Shown here: positions 1-13,300 of the stretch, in pieces | Numbering within the stretch: position 1 is the first letter of the stretch | Layout: every line of letters starts with the position of its first letter | Source of the DNA: Ceratotherium simum simum | Lineage: Eukaryota; Chordata; Mammalia; Perissodactyla; Rhinocerotidae | Length of the DNA: 64,000 bases | Reading direction: 5' to 3' | Assembly (NCBI RefSeq): GCF_000283155.1 | Contig: NW_004454163.1 | Location: 22,733,616 to 22,797,615 of the forward strand | Program-made: the position numbers and the translations under genes | Notes under the pieces: generated by a model | Database searches by the model: none | What the model was told of the DNA's origin: nothing | The model's input: the letters and a program-made list of their open reading frames with translations, nothing else

Positions 1-435
1 AATTAGTTATATGGTTTCAATTCTGGGGTTTAGACAGACCTTATAATTAAAATGACTATTTTGAAGGCTTGTTTAAAGAGATAAATGTCAACCTGCTTCC
101 TGGGATTCATATACTGGGAGACCTTACCCTAAAAAGACTAGAAGAGAGAATTTTGAAATAAAAGGTTCACACCTTCTTACAATTTTACCTTATACCTCAT
201 GATGCAAAAAATGTAATTAGCTCCAAAATATCATATGGCACATTGGTACCAATTCTTAACCCTTAACATTTATGTTTTATTACCCTAACCCTTGCAGATT
301 TAAACTGCAGATTTATCCAAAGGTATTCTTTCTCTTATTATGAGAGTGCTTCTAAGGTTTTATTCTTATAATTTCCACTGATTATTGAGAGAAAACTCTT
401 CAGGATTTCTTTTCCAATATAAGCAGGTAATACCT

Positions 436-645
436 ATACAGTGCTTACTATGTCTCAAGCACTCTTAAAAGTATGCTAAATTTTCTTAATTTGTTTAATT
501 CTAATAGAACCCTGTGAGGTAGGTGCTATTACCCATTTTACTGATGAGAGAACTTAGGCACAAAAATTTTAATAACTAACACAATGGAGCATAACTATTA
601 TATATCAGAGCTCAGTGTTGAGTCCAGGCAGCTTCGTCCCAGAGA
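436..645 (-). repeat. MIR SINE
   Basis: Reads as a reverse-complement MIR: a motif like CCCTGTGAGGTAGGTGCTAT followed by an ACCCATTTTACTGATGAG-type core and a degraded cysteine-type tRNA head near 610-640. Old and divergent. Confidence 0.75.
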
Positions 646-874
646 TTTTGTTGCTCACCACTCTGCTTTCCTCTAAGGATAAGTTTAAACCTATATGTCA
701 GCCATATATAATACTGGAGTATTTTGCTTGGTACTTATGAGTACTCGTCTGTCTACAATCTAGACAAGCACTACTGAACACACATTTCCTAAGCAGACTA
801 CCATGATTGATACAGATGAGATATCTGAAGGTGATTTTTAATTATATCACTAGCTACAGAGTGAAGGAAGCAAT

Positions 875-1425
875 GTATGATAGTTACCTATTACCGCATA
901 ACAAATTATTCCCAAATTTTGTGACTTAAAGCAACAAACGTGTATTATCTCGCAGTTTCTCTGAGTCAGGAATCCAGGAACAGCCTGACTGAGTGTCTCT
1001 GGCTCAGTGTCTCTCACAAGGCACTGTCATCAAGTTGTGGACTGGAGCTGTGGTCTCATCTCCAAGCTTGACTGGGGAGGATCTGCTTCCAAGTTCACAT
1101 GTGTGGTGGTTGGCAGCACTTAGGTATCACTGGCCATTGGCCAGAGACATCAGTTACTTGCCACATGGACCTCTCCACAGGGCAGTTTACAACATGACAG
1201 CTGCCTTCCCTCAAGGCCAGCCAGCAAGAAAGGGCAACTCAACACAGAAGCCACAGTCTTTTTGTGACCATCACTTTTGCTGTATTCTGTTCATTGGAAG
1301 CAAGTCAGTAGGTGCAGCCCAGACTCTAGGGGAGAGGATTATACAGGGCACAAATACCAAGAGGTGGGAGTTATTGAGCTCGAGTTTTGAGTTGCCTGCC
1401 AAACAATGTGTCTCCGCTTGTCAGC
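875..1425 (-). repeat. Old LTR-like interspersed repeat
   Basis: The order of segments (CATAACAAATTATTCCC, then CTCGCAGTTTCT, GGCTCAGTGTCTCTCACAAG, CCACATGGACCTCTCCACAG, CACAGTCTTTTTGTGACC, GGGGAGAGGATTATACA) matches a widespread old mammalian repeat that I believe is an LTR of the MaLR/ERVL type, read backwards. The family name is uncertain. A 148-residue open frame (993-1439) falls inside it and has no protein-like features. Confidence 0.6.
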
Positions 1426-1429
1426 CTCG

Positions 1430-2195
1430 GTTAAGTTAGAATTGCTACAGAATAATAAAAGGCCAGTGAATCTGTTGTCTCCTTGCCTGTTTTTATAGTT
1501 GATGGACACAGCAACTCATTTTCTATTTAAAGCTTCTTTTTAGGAAAAGACCATTCGTGTACCTCCATTAACTTCACACCAATTTTGCCCAGTTTGCTGT
1601 GTTGAGATAAGATGTTTTAATTATATCTTCCCTGCTTCAGAGTGACTGGTCATTCATTACAGGGCTAGAAGACTTAGTATTTTGGCAGAATTTGCTGGTT
1701 AATTTGTTTAAACAAGTAGTTAATTCAGGCAAGCAACTAACTTGACTGATCTGAGTCCATTTAGTACATGCCTATTTAGCTGAGTTAATCAGATGGAGTG
1801 TTCATTTAGCTTTAGGTCAAAAAAGTCTGAGAAGTAACATGGGTTTTCCCTAGCCTATTTTTCAGATCCAAAATAAGAGAGACCTAGGATAAATTAGTGA
1901 AATAGTTTAGGAATACAGCAGATTATAAGTTGTACTTTTATGTAAGATTATGTTTGATGAATGATTATTCCCATCAAAGAATGATATCAGGTTTGAGTTT
2001 TGAAACACATCCTTTCTCAAGGAACTATCAATTGTCATTAGTTGCCAAAAATGTCCTTTCAAAAATATATGCATTTTTCTCCTAGTTATCATTAACAAAA
2101 TGATCGTGGCTTGTAGGATGAATTGGTAATGGATCGATCTACTTACGTCACATTTGTTCATATCTCAGATCATTTTTATTTCTTCATAGTATTCA
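1430..2195. other. Unique intronic sequence
   Basis: No repeat or gene recognised. The stretch 1620-1830 is rich in TTAAT/TTAATTT and GTTTAAAC-like motifs without repeat character and could be a conserved noncoding segment; this is inference only. Confidence 0.4.
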
Positions 2196-2300
2196 TTTAT
2201 TCATGCATTCATTTGTTTGGTCATTTTTTTTCATTCAGTAATTGTTTATTGAGTACCTACTCTGGGCCAAACACAGTTCTAAGCACTGCAATGTAACTCT
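2196..2300 (-). repeat. L2 LINE 3'-end fragment
   Basis: ATTCATTTATTCATGCATTC followed by TTGTTTATTGAGTACCTACT and GTTCTAAGCACTG is the reverse complement of the L2 3' terminus with its short ATTC-type repeat tail. Confidence 0.7.
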
Positions 2301-3839
2301 AGCCATTGCATATTTTTCAATATATCTTTGTAAGTATAAGAGTACTTAGTATCTCACACTGGATTGAGGTAGCGATATTTACTTCTTAATATTTTCGTTA
2401 GAAAACAAGCTTCAAATAATTATGTTATCTTTTGATTGTTTCAGAAAAGCTGTTCTCTTAAGGAGCATTTAAATACTGCCAAAAATTGATATACGATTCT
2501 CTGAGAATAATACTTCATATGGAGATAAATAAAAGGCTCAACACAGATACAGAAATACAAATTAACCTAGTGAGAAAAGAGCACAATTATTGATTGGCTC
2601 TGAACCTTGATTATGAGTCAGTCGCAAACAGTAAAAGAGGGATAATGATCCATCACTAAATGGAAATAATTTAGCTTGATTATTCCTGCATTTTCAGGAG
2701 CAGCGGGATCAGCCACATGCAGACAAGTGGTATAGAGTTGTAAGTTAAATGTAGTGATATTGCTATTATATTTATAGATATCATAATCTCATTTAGTCCT
2801 ATAGAGCCAAAAGTATGAGCTTTTATGAATAATAATCACCTTATGGTTTTTTTATAATAAAAATTTATACATGAGCCTCTGAATTCTCTTTAGGTAGGTC
2901 CCTTTTGTACTCTTACCGTTGGTGGTTGATACAGTACCCTGTAACGTGCATGCCATGCCTGACCTGATTCACCATGATATAAATATATATATATTAATAA
3001 TGACTGAATGGCTACATTGAATGATTTCATTCAAATGAAACTTCATGGGTAGGATTAGCAAATTATGAACTGGTTAGGATTTAAAGAGCAAATGTCATTA
3101 AAATCCTTTAAAGAAAACCCCTCAAATTATTCGATTGATAGTCCTTTATGTCAAGAAAATAATTTGGTACTGAATTCCACTTTAAAAAGTAAACATTAAA
3201 TTTCCTAAGTGTTGCCTGAGAGCTGACTATTTGCAAATAAATTCTGGGTTTACTGTTTTTCCATACCATTGAAAATATTGTTCTTCTACACATCACATCT
3301 TTTTCCCCATCATCTATCTCCTTAGGTCATATCTATTTCTGCTACTCTTTTTTTCACCCCAGTTACTTCAATATGAATCTTTTTTTCAACTCAGCAGCAC
3401 TTTAGGGGTTCACCCCTCTTGTCCAAGTGAGTTATCTCAATTGAGTCCACACATCGCACATGTGGCCCTGGCACAGCTGTGAGGCGCCAGCACGTATGCT
3501 CCACGGTCATATAGATGCAGCTCCTTTCCACTGATAATATGGTGCAGGAGAGAGAAATCAATAGGGCCCCAGGCAAGCCTGAGGAAAAGAGTTAATTAAG
3601 GGACGTGGAAAAGAGAAGCATCATTGACAAGCTGCAAGATAAGTTTAAAGGGAATTTTGCCAAATGTATTTAAAACAAAAAAGGAGGTAGGGGATGGGGC
3701 AAAACAAGAGGAAACTATGCTCTAACTTTCCAAAGACATTATTTTTTAATTTTTAAATCAATTACAGATATCTAAATTTATGTTAGTAAATTAAAAATCC
3801 CCTTATAATTCAGGGAGGACAGTGGGTGACAGGGCCATT
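2301..3839. other. Intronic sequence with no recognised feature
   Basis: AT-rich, with short open frames only. A slightly more GC-rich patch at 3390-3580 resembles no family I can name. Nothing else supportable. Confidence 0.4.
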
Positions 3840-4330
3840 ATTGATTCTACAGCAGAATCGTATCATGTTATCTCAATCACGGATTGTGTGTAGGGGCTAG
3901 ATTAGGAGTCGTGAGTGTTCTTACATCATCGAGAATGCTGTAATCAAGTTACAGTTCTGCCTCTTAAAGTTTGCTTTTCGTCTGTTTGGAACACACTTGC
4001 TATGGTGGGCGATGTTATTTTTGTAAAGATTTGCAATGGAATAGATTGCAATATGCTATCATTACATGTAATTTCTAGGTATGAAGGAAGTGTGCAAGAC
4101 ACTGAGGATATCACACAACTTGCACCTCTGTTCTCTACCACGCGTCTCACGATTCCCCTGGGACTGGGGATTGTATGCGGTACCAGCAGAAACTGTAGCG
4201 TTCCAAAGGTGCTACTGATGCTGACGTACCTGGAATCTCTGAGTGAAGGAGACTAAAACGCTGAGCTGTGTCTGTAGTGGTGGAGGAATGATACACGCCA
4301 TTTAAGGCTGTCGTCAACACTGAGTGTGAA
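3840..4330. other. CpG-rich patch in AT-rich intron
   Basis: By eye there are about a dozen or more CpG dinucleotides here (for example CACGCGTCTCACG at 4140-4150, and others near 3858, 3879, 3909, 3929, 3978, 4009, 4179, 4199, 4223, 4258, 4296 and 4312), well above the surrounding intron. A 113-residue open frame (3915-4256, +) lies in it without recognisable domains. It could be a younger or unrecognised inserted element, or a small regulatory segment protected from CpG decay. Family unknown. Confidence 0.45.
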
Positions 4331-4779
4331 GAAACTACATATCAATTTATTTATTTATTTTTTTGGCATTGCAGACCAGACGCATTCAAGAACTTACGGG
4401 GAAACCCAAAGTGTACTCCAGTATTTGCCCTTCTATGTAGTACATTTTCTTTAGTGGTGGAGAGGGGCAGGTGGGAAAAATCTTGAAGCTTTCTTGTGGA
4501 GCAATTATGGATCTTCTCTTTTCTAATACTTTCGGTTTAGTTTTGATTCTTGTTGCTAGCAGTGATAGCATTGCGTTCTGTTTTTTGCCTGATTTTCTCC
4601 TCTCTTTGTTTCTCATCTGCCTTCTGCATTTTCTTCAACATCTGACGTGTCAGGGATCAAATATGCCTTTTTCAGTGCAATGGAATTTTGCACTTGAAGT
4701 TCCTTCAGTTTGGAACCCCCTTTCTCCAGGTCCTCAGATTCCACCTCCACCTTATCATTCAGGCCTCAAATAACATGAA

Positions 4780-5010
4780 TATCACTTCCTCACAAAGACC
4801 TCACCCAATCTCCTAGCTGAAACAGCATCCTCCCTCCTCGACCATAACACTCAATCACAGTACCCTAATCAGTCTTCTCCAGACAGCACATCAGAAGTTG
4901 AAAGACTCTTTTGTATCAGTCTATGCATTTGTCGCCCTCTACCAGAATCTCAATTCTTTGAGACAAGGACTCTGTCTTGGTAACCTTTATAGTCCAGAGG
5001 TCAGAATTGG
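4780..5010 (+). repeat. L2 LINE 3'-end fragment
   Basis: CACTTCCTCACAAAGACC, a stretch resembling the L2 3' region, then ACCAGAATCTCAATTCTTTG and GACAAGGACTCTGTCTTGG, which corresponds to the L2 'gagggcagggact' segment. Divergent. Confidence 0.65.
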
Positions 5011-5099
5011 GCCAATTGGATAAATTAATGCGTGTATGTCTCCATAGACTGTGGTTTTAACTACAATGGTATTTGCTTCAATATTATTGTGTACATAGC

Positions 5100-5410
5100 C
5101 TAAAGTTCTGTAGGAGCATAGGAGGAGGAGCAGCTACCTCTAAGTAGGAATTTGGGGGAAAAGGAAGATTAAGGGAAGCTTCAAGGAGGATGTAACATTT
5201 GAACTGATACTAAAGAAGGAAAGGGAGTGGTGGGGAAGTAGAAGAAATGCTTCCCAGGTATGGGGGAATTGTTAACTAAAACCAAGTAAATATGTGTGGC
5301 AGGTGAGTCACGGCGGCTGGTGAGTGGAGAAGGAAGAGATATGATTGGATAGTGGTTTAGGTAAAGTTTACAAAGAGCCTTGGATGCCAAGCTAAGAAGA
5401 TGAAATGTTT
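5100..5410 (-). repeat. L2 LINE fragment, reversed
   Basis: GAAGCTTCAAGGAGGATGTAA then ATTTGAACTGATACTAAAG-like text corresponds to the reverse complement of the L2 segment 'CTCAGGTCTCAGCTCAAATG'. It is followed by GCCTTGGATGCCAAGCTAAG in the expected order. Confidence 0.6.
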
Positions 5411-5644
5411 TTCTATGGACAAAGATGTCACTGTAAGTTGTATAGGAGAAGACTACACAGACCTACGCCTAAAATTCGTTTAGATTTTCAGAAGCGTATT
5501 ATTCTCAGCGAAATAAGAAGGGATTAGTTTGAAAAGCCCAGCTGAACTCCTATCCATATTACAGATGGCTGTGCTTCCTGATTTTATTCAGAATCTAGAA
5601 TCCTAAAATGGATTGCCATTCGCTTTTAAAACAAAGTAGCTAAG

Positions 5645-5815
5645 CCTTTGCTGGTCAAAGTGTGGTCTCTTGCGTCAGCCTCAGCATCACCTGGGATCTT
5701 GTCAGAAATGCAGTCTCAGGCATCAGATTTGTCCAACTGAATCCAAATCTGCATTTAACAAGAGTCCCCAGGATGTTACAGCATGCAAAGCATTGAACCC
5801 CAGAAAATTGCATCT
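5645..5815 (+). mobile_element. MER20-like nonautonomous hAT (Charlie) DNA transposon
   Basis: CTGGTCAAAGTGTGGTCTC, CAGCATCACCTGGGATCTTG and GTCAGAAATGCAGTCTCAGG run in the order of the short hAT-Charlie elements of the MER20 type. The terminal inverted repeats are eroded. Confidence 0.65.
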
Positions 5816-7479
5816 TGGGTAGGGTATATTCCAAAAGTCAGAAGAGAACTGTTTCTACTCTAAGGCTGCAACTCCCAAATCTTGTCCTCTAGCTGTAAAA
5901 CCCAACTGCACTAACAATTTCAAATTGCCAATCAATGCAAATAAAGATAATTAGTATTTGATGCTTCTAGTGCATACGCAGGATACTCAGGATAGTGAGG
6001 AATGCACAGAAAGTAAAGAAAAGATCTCAGCTGTGCAGAACAGTGAATTAGTTGAGACTGTGATTGCCTTCCCATTATAGAAGATAAAACACTCATTCCA
6101 AAAACTATTAGAGAACAATGTAAACCCGTAATTAGTCAAGTGCTGTATTCTCAGCTGAAGGCTATCACTGCTATGCGAGTCCTGAGAAGGTAAAGATTTT
6201 TTGTACAGTGGAGCTAGAAAAGGCTTGGCTTCTTTTTCCTCTCAGTCATCACTGCAATTACCACAAAATCATACTGACCTTTGGGAAACTTAGTCAACTA
6301 TGTTATCTCCCTCGGCCCTAAATTCCATAATCTGACTAAACACGTCAGGAAGAGTTCTCTTTAATTGGTTTTAAATTGGTAGTCATTTCATTCAACCCTT
6401 TTTTGCTGGCTTCCTTTAGTTTATTATATTACAGTGTAGCACGGAAAAATTGGAGCAAAAAGCTTTTGCCAAAGACTATGCCATTGTAGTCAAGTAAAAA
6501 ATATGGCTATTTTGAGAAATTGGTCATGATGATACAGTGAGCAACAAGCCACTGAAAACATCAAGCAGAGCTGGTAAAGGTCTCTTCTGCTTAATTTCCT
6601 ATTTGTTTTGCTTTTCAGGTAGCTCTGGAAACACCAATGTAATAGTGGATATAAAAGAGTAATTACTGGTAATGTGTATAAACAAATTTTATTGACAAAT
6701 ATTTTTTTAAAAAATCAAGCTATAATAGTTTTTTCTACCCTTGTATTATGTCAGCAATGCAAATGAAGATACTCTTTTTGAGTTAAAGCAGGTTTTCTTA
6801 AGAATCAGTTATTTTTAAGCCATTGCTAGAGCATAACTTTCAAAAAATTAAAAATGTGACTCCCATATAAATATGAAATGAACATATCAAACATTTTATT
6901 AATCTCTTTAATGATGCAAGATGGCAAGGCTGGTATTTATGGGCACTTTAATAATGTTAGAATAAAATTGCTAAGATAGTTATGAAATTGGTTAATGTCC
7001 TTTAGGGTAATAAACTACAAATTTTGACATTTTTTTCCCTGCTGGACAGAAATTACTTGCATTTCTGCTGGACAGGAAATTTACAAGTTAATCCATAACT
7101 TCACTAAGCTAGGATCCTTTAATCTATAGTAAACAGTAAATTTAGTCAAGTACATTCCCCTAGATAATGAAATGATCCTTATATAAGCCTGTTAAATCTC
7201 CTTGAAAAAATGTCACCTGCCTTTTTTTCTTATTTGCAAATTTTAAATATTTTTAACATCACTATTTGTCTTTACACAGATCGCAAATGCATTCTAGTTC
7301 ACCTTGCATTGCCCTTGTTTTATTTTGGTCGGAGTCAATAACATTGGAAAATAAGAGCGGTACCAAGTTACTCTAAATCGCCTCTTTTCTTCAGCTGTCG
7401 TTCCGTGTTAGGACAGTCCTAATGCCATGTGCCCCATAAAATAATGGACCAGCTGGAGTTATTGATGTGGCTCAAGTGC
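5816..7479. other. Unique intronic sequence
   Basis: AT-rich and repeat-poor. Two near-identical short motifs (CTGCTGGACAGAAATTAC near 7040 and CTGCTGGACAGGAAATTTAC near 7064) form a small direct repeat. A local CpG cluster sits at 7330-7410. No gene seen. Confidence 0.4.
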
Positions 7480-7930
7480 GAGATGATTAGAACTGAACCA
7501 GAATGATGATCTTGCAGATGGAAAGGAAGGAATGGGTCTGAGATATATGGAGAAAATAAAATCAATAGGATCTCATGCCTGCTTGAGTGCAAAGAAGTCT
7601 GGGAGAGGAAAGAGCCAAATTGATGATGGGATTACACTAGGAATAAATATCATCTTTGACATTTTGGGTTTATGGTACTAATAAGATGTTGAGGTTAAGA
7701 TGTTGATAAGGCAGTTAGAAATTTGACTCAGGGACTTGGGGTCAGTATTGGAACAAGGACTATTAGCTTTGCTAGACACCCATTGATGTGATAACTGAAG
7801 CCAGGGAAACTGGTGCAAAAATAGTGACCTACAAAGGATGTAGAATAATAGGAATAAAGAACCTGAGACCTAACCCAACTTAATCAGTGCTAGGTTCTAG
7901 AAAAAGAAGAGACAATGAAGAAAGGGCAGT
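7480..7930 (-). repeat. Possible L2-like LINE remnant
   Basis: GATGTTGAGGTTAAGATGTTG, AAGGCAGTTAGAAATTTGAC and the flanking order recall the internal part of an L2-type element in reverse orientation. Strongly diverged, so the family is tentative. Confidence 0.35.
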
Positions 7931-10094
7931 CAGATAATAAGAGAATTAGAATGTAGCAGTCTAAATGCAAACAAACTACTTTGAAAGTGTAAACAAAGAA
8001 ATATAATACTTTCAACACACATACAGAAATTAATTTTAATTTCCAAAATATTAATATTTCATGCTTCTTTTAAATTACTGCCAACAATAATTTTTTTAGA
8101 TATTTTATCATTTCTGGTAGGTTGATGAAATTGTTAGACTGGAAACGTGGTGCACAGATTTGTGCTTTTCCTTTAAAACAAGAACCAGTCAAGACTTGTC
8201 TGTCTGAGAGATTTAGGAAACAAAAGTAAAAACAAAATTTAGGGGATACAGATGGTCATAGAGTCAACTACCAGTCAGTCGTTTAGGGATTTGCTCTGCT
8301 TTTGTAGTTGATGTGCTTAGAATGGATTTGGCTAAGCTGTAATGATATTCAAATTAGCTATTGGGAGCCCTGGAAACTCTAGATGGATCATTATTTTATC
8401 AGGTATATTTCATTATGGACAACAGCCCAAGCCACTGAAAAACTTACTGTTCATCTTACATGTCAGCAGTGAACACAGCCAGGAATAGAATTATAAGCCT
8501 ATTTACAGCCGTTGGGCCCTGGGTACACATTGGCCTACATCTTCTGCAGAGTGGGACTCCCAGCTGGTCACCTCACTCAGCAATCTCATAGCGTTCCATT
8601 CACTTTGTCTTTGGGTTGCATGAGGAGGATCCTGTGTTGCTTGTTATTCTGTTCACTCACCACATTTGCTTGCCAAATGTGAACAGGATCTAAGTATTCA
8701 TCTAGCACTGTCAATTTTACTACTGCTTCAACATTACAATAGCTCACTTGACAGCAGATATAATTTTGACAAAATTAGGAAATCTTGTGGAATGGGTTTG
8801 TCTCATTCAATTTCTGACGGAGATGTTAAAGAATTGTTTCCCTGCCCCCAACTTTCCTCCCCTTTGCAATCTGGATGATACAGTTGAGCAAATCAGTGAG
8901 CTAGTCTCCCAGGGAAATCTTCCGTCTTTCAATGGTCTGTGCCCAATTGATCCTGAGATCATCTGGAGAAATAAAGCCCTCACTCTACAGAAAACCTCAG
9001 CTCCACAGGGCCTGAGCTCACAGAGCAGATCAGCAGCCATGCTGGTGTATTTACAGCCCTTGGGACTCCGGGTTGCTCCACACATTTGTAAAACCACCAG
9101 CTATGATGGTAGTCCATGTGGCGGCGTGGGCTCTGCTGCAGCAAAGTTCCCACACAAGCATCCAGAGAAAAAGAGAATGGCATATTCCAAGATCTTGGCT
9201 GTAATATTTTTGCCTTTTTTGAAAAGTAATAGTGACTATGCGGGTTTTCTTCATAGTTAAATATTCTGTACTTACATAAATAATTGGGACTGCAACAGAT
9301 ATTTTGTTTTTCTTTTCCTTTAAAAGAAGAACAAAGAATAACATGGCTTTCTCTTGAGTCGATTGATTTTAATAAATAACAAAAATCCAAAAATATTTAC
9401 AGGCATACAACTGGACAAATAGTGTATATATGACACTTCACATAAGAACAAAAATACAAACATGTAGATATTTGACATTATGTATATAAAACATCTGAAT
9501 AATTGATCTTATGGCTCTTTCATTCACATACTTGGGAATTATATGGGCCCGGGATGTGGGAACATAATCTGATCTCATTTTAAGAAAAGACTATGTTACC
9601 ACAATAAAAAAATTAATAAACAAAATAAAAATTAAAAAAAAAAGGAAAAGACTAGAATCATCCTTAAGTGGAGAGAAAAATGTTCTTTCATATTGGAACT
9701 AATATTCACTTTGTGGAGTAACACTACCACAGTGAGATTTTTTATGTGATTCTTAGATTTGTGAAATATGAGTGTAACCCATCCACCATACCAACTGCAT
9801 CTATTCTGTGCAATAACAGGCTTTATTATAAAGGGCTATGTTAACTCCTTTAGTTGACGCAGGATTCATATTTACTGTTTCTGCATTAAAGTGGTAGAGC
9901 TAAAGCAAGTTGTCTTTCTCGCACTTTCTCCTCTTTCTGTTCCCTCTCCTATTCTGTTGTTAGTTTTCAAAAGTCCTTCTAGATTAAAAGAAGAAAATTC
10001 CCCAGTGGTGTGACTCTACCATTTCTCCTTAACATAATTAATTTCAGTCTCTTTCTGTTAAGAACTCACTTTTGACCCGGCATTTGCCTTACAC
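7931..10094. other. Intronic sequence, partly unresolved
   Basis: The stretch 8480-9270 is less AT-rich and carries overlapping open frames on both strands (170 residues on + at 8748-9260; 96, 97 and 136 residues on -). None shows domain structure. The composition suggests an old LTR or other transposon remnant that I cannot name. The rest is ordinary AT-rich intron. Confidence 0.4.
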
Positions 10095-10315
10095 AGCATT
10101 TGGAATAGTGCACTCGTCAATGCTTTACCTCTATTGCCTCATTTGGTCCTCACAATAACACAACAAAGTTGGTGGTGTTATTCCCATTGTGTAGTTGGGG
10201 AAAGTGAGGGACAGAGAGGGCTTGTGCCGTAAAACATAGCTGTTGAGTGTTAAAACTGAGATTCAAATCTAGGCTATTTTAGAAACCTGTGGATTACTCT
10301 TTTTATGACACTGCC
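10095..10315 (-). repeat. MIR SINE
   Basis: The reverse-MIR order is visible: TCATTTGGTCCTCACAATAA, TGGTGTTATTCCCATTG, GGGGAAAGTGAGGGACAGAG, then AAACTGAGATTCAAATCTAG. Confidence 0.8.
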
Positions 10316-13300
10316 TCTTGCTTGTTGAATGAAAATAAAGCAGAGAGGATTGATCACAGGAGGTATAATCTTGTCATATGCAAACTGTTATTTTTATTTT
10401 CTACGAGCATTTAGATTCAACATTTATTTTCTTTCCCAATATTGGATTTATTTTATAATAGCCTAGAATCTCATTGCTGTTTACATTTCAGAGATTATTG
10501 TGGGTTTTTTTGTCGTTTGTTTTTTTGGAACAGTCTATTGAGAAAACTATATGTTCCTGAAGTTACTGAAGAAGGTCCTTCCACATTATGATACCAAATC
10601 TTGTTTCTAGTCTCCAATCTTTGAATGTCCATCTGATTTAAATTCCTTTGTGAAGATTATGGGGTAGGATGAAGGAGCATGCCTTGGATTTATCAGAAAT
10701 TCTACTCTTTCCTATGATCTTCCTCCATTTTATTTATGCTGCTACCGAGCTTCTAGCACAGGTGCCTTATTCTCTGACCGGTGTACTCTGGTATGAAATA
10801 TTTTTTTTTCTCTCAAAATAAATGTTAGTTAGCATGTTGGAAAAATTGAGAAAACCTGATCATTTTGGTCCATAATATAGGCATTATGAAAAATTTCTGA
10901 ATCACCTCAGCTAAAACATCTAAAATGTCCTTGAAGCTTCTATTTCCTTAATCAAACCTGAAGAGGTTGGACTAGATATGGAATAAAAACCAATCTATTC
11001 ATCTGAACCATATTAAATTACCATTTTTGTTGGTCAAAAAAATTGATTGTTAACCATTTCCTATGGCTTAACCTGAGAGATCAACTATTTCATAATTTGA
11101 TATTAAATATTCATGTGTATTTATATAGAGAAAAGTAGCAATGTGCAATCAGCTCTTTTTATAGAACCTCTCCTCAGAAGAACCCAAGACACCAGCTAAA
11201 TGTTCTAAGTTTTCTTGGAATGAGCAGAGTTGTTTAGAGGATGCTCAGCATCTTGAACTTCTACAAGTTCATAAGAGAGCAGCCTTTTAAATATTTATAC
11301 CATGATGCAGTATGTGGCTATCGTTGTGTAATTAAAAACTATACATTCCAATGCTTAATATAGCTACAAAGCATATTTTGTTTGCCATAGATTTTCAATT
11401 TTTCGATATATTTTCAGGATCTTAGTAGTTTTGTAAGCACCGGTGAACTAGGACTAGGCTTAAAGTATTATTCAATGGTTTCACTCTAAATTTATTGTCA
11501 TATTATTCTTTCTGATTTTTAATAGAAATTCAGATTATAAGATCAATACAAACAAAAAATATTTTGTGGCCATCTGAGTTTTAGTCTTTCCATCTATAAA
11601 TATTTCTTGATTGCTAATTATTACGGGAGATAAAAACCTTCATCCAACAAAGGCCTTTCCCTCAAGGACCTTGAAGTCAGTTTTAGTGTGTTGTTCCATG
11701 TAAACTTCTCCCATTCTAATTTCTGGACTTGTGGCTTTTTCTTGGGGAACTGGCTTGATATTCCTTTTTGATATGTGTTGGAGCCACTGGGACTGGCTCA
11801 TGAGAGCCGTTTGGTAAATATTCAGGAATTTTGCAAGGTGGTTGTTAAACCATTGCTACCTTGAAATTGGCCATGGTGGAAGTATTAACCCACAGAAACT
11901 GGCAAATGCTATCTATGGGGACTTTTTTTGTCAGAAAGCCAATTTACCAGTATACCACCATAAATCACAAGGCTGCCAGTCACAGTAGAATTCTCAGAAA
12001 GCTTTACTTCTGATTAGTACATATAGACAGTTAATTAAAAGCCCAAAATAGTAGTTTAAGACATTGTACACAATTAGTTGAGATAGAATAAAGAGAAGTG
12101 GGAGAAATATAATTTGGATAAAACACTTGCAAAATGAAAACAAACACACTCAGTTTAGAGAGTTGATTCAATTTCTCCTTACCAGCCTCTTCAGGAACAT
12201 TGATAACTTTGCAGTGGGAAGAAATGGCTTTATTCACCACATACAACATGCCTCCTTTTGATAAATATCATCATATGTAATTCTTGCAAGGGTCCCATGA
12301 GGTTACTATTTTCTAGTTGTTTTTTCTTATGTGTATGTTTTTTAAATGCCCACCTACAAAACATAGTTAAAAGCACAGGTGTGTCACTTGGCTAGTAAAC
12401 GGCAGTAAATGCTGTATAAATCCAGGCCCATTGACTTTAAATCTGTTCTCTCTCTACCTCACTGTTGCCTAGACGAGAGCACCTGACAAGTAGGACCAAT
12501 AATATGAGTGTCATCTCCTTTCTTATTCCTTAACAAATCTTCCCCTAGATAAGCTAACACACATTGCAGAGGCAAGAATAGTTCTTGTAGAAATTTCTGA
12601 AGTAGCCATTTAGAAAATGAACAACTCGTATAATCCATACCCAAAGAACCAAGAGTATCTTTGCCTCTGTGTTGTCATTTACAAAATACCTACATTAAAG
12701 AAAATTGAGTAGAAAACGTCATTTAACATCTTTGGAGTTTATTATACTAAAGTGTTATGTAAATGTGGAACATTAGAATTTAATCATTTCTGCATGTTAA
12801 CATTTCTCCACACCCTTCCCCCTGTCCTCCACTTTCAGGCCAGTTTTTGAAATATTTATGTTCTTTGAGGTGAGAAACAATGAAGTGGAAAGGGACTATT
12901 TTCATCTCTAAGTTAAGATATGATACGCAGATGATCGTACTTAGCCTCATGTTATTGAATACGTGCAGGGAGCAAGAAAGACTTCTAATTAAATAAATGC
13001 CACCAGGTACAAAATTTAAATGCCTGCACTGAATGACCCTAGTCATTAATCCTAAAAAACAGAAAATCAATGTGTATAGAATGTTGTCTAGTGACTTCTG
13101 GTCATTTGCCTTTCCCAGTGATATTCAGTGGCTGTATCACATGATCTTTATATACCTCGCTAATGAACAAAGGAATAAAAGGAGACATAAAAAAAGGAAT
13201 CAGTAATTCACTATTGACCTAATTATTTCAAAGTGAATGTTTTTACAACTGACCTGCAAGTGACCCAGGAGAGGGGAAATATTTTTGTTTGGGCATTTTA

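Noticed and set aside
993..1439. 148-residue frame on +
   Set aside because: Falls within an old LTR-like repeat read in the antisense direction.
3915..4256. 113-residue frame on + in the CpG-rich patch
   Set aside because: No recognisable domain and no exon-like boundaries. Kept only as part of the CpG finding.
8748..9260. 170-residue frame on +, the longest outside simple repeats
   Set aside because: No domain, no splice-site support, overlapping frames of similar size on the other strand, and composition like an old repeat.
11760..11930. Possible MER-type DNA transposon remnant
   Set aside because: Partial resemblance only; no terminal repeats or family could be fixed.
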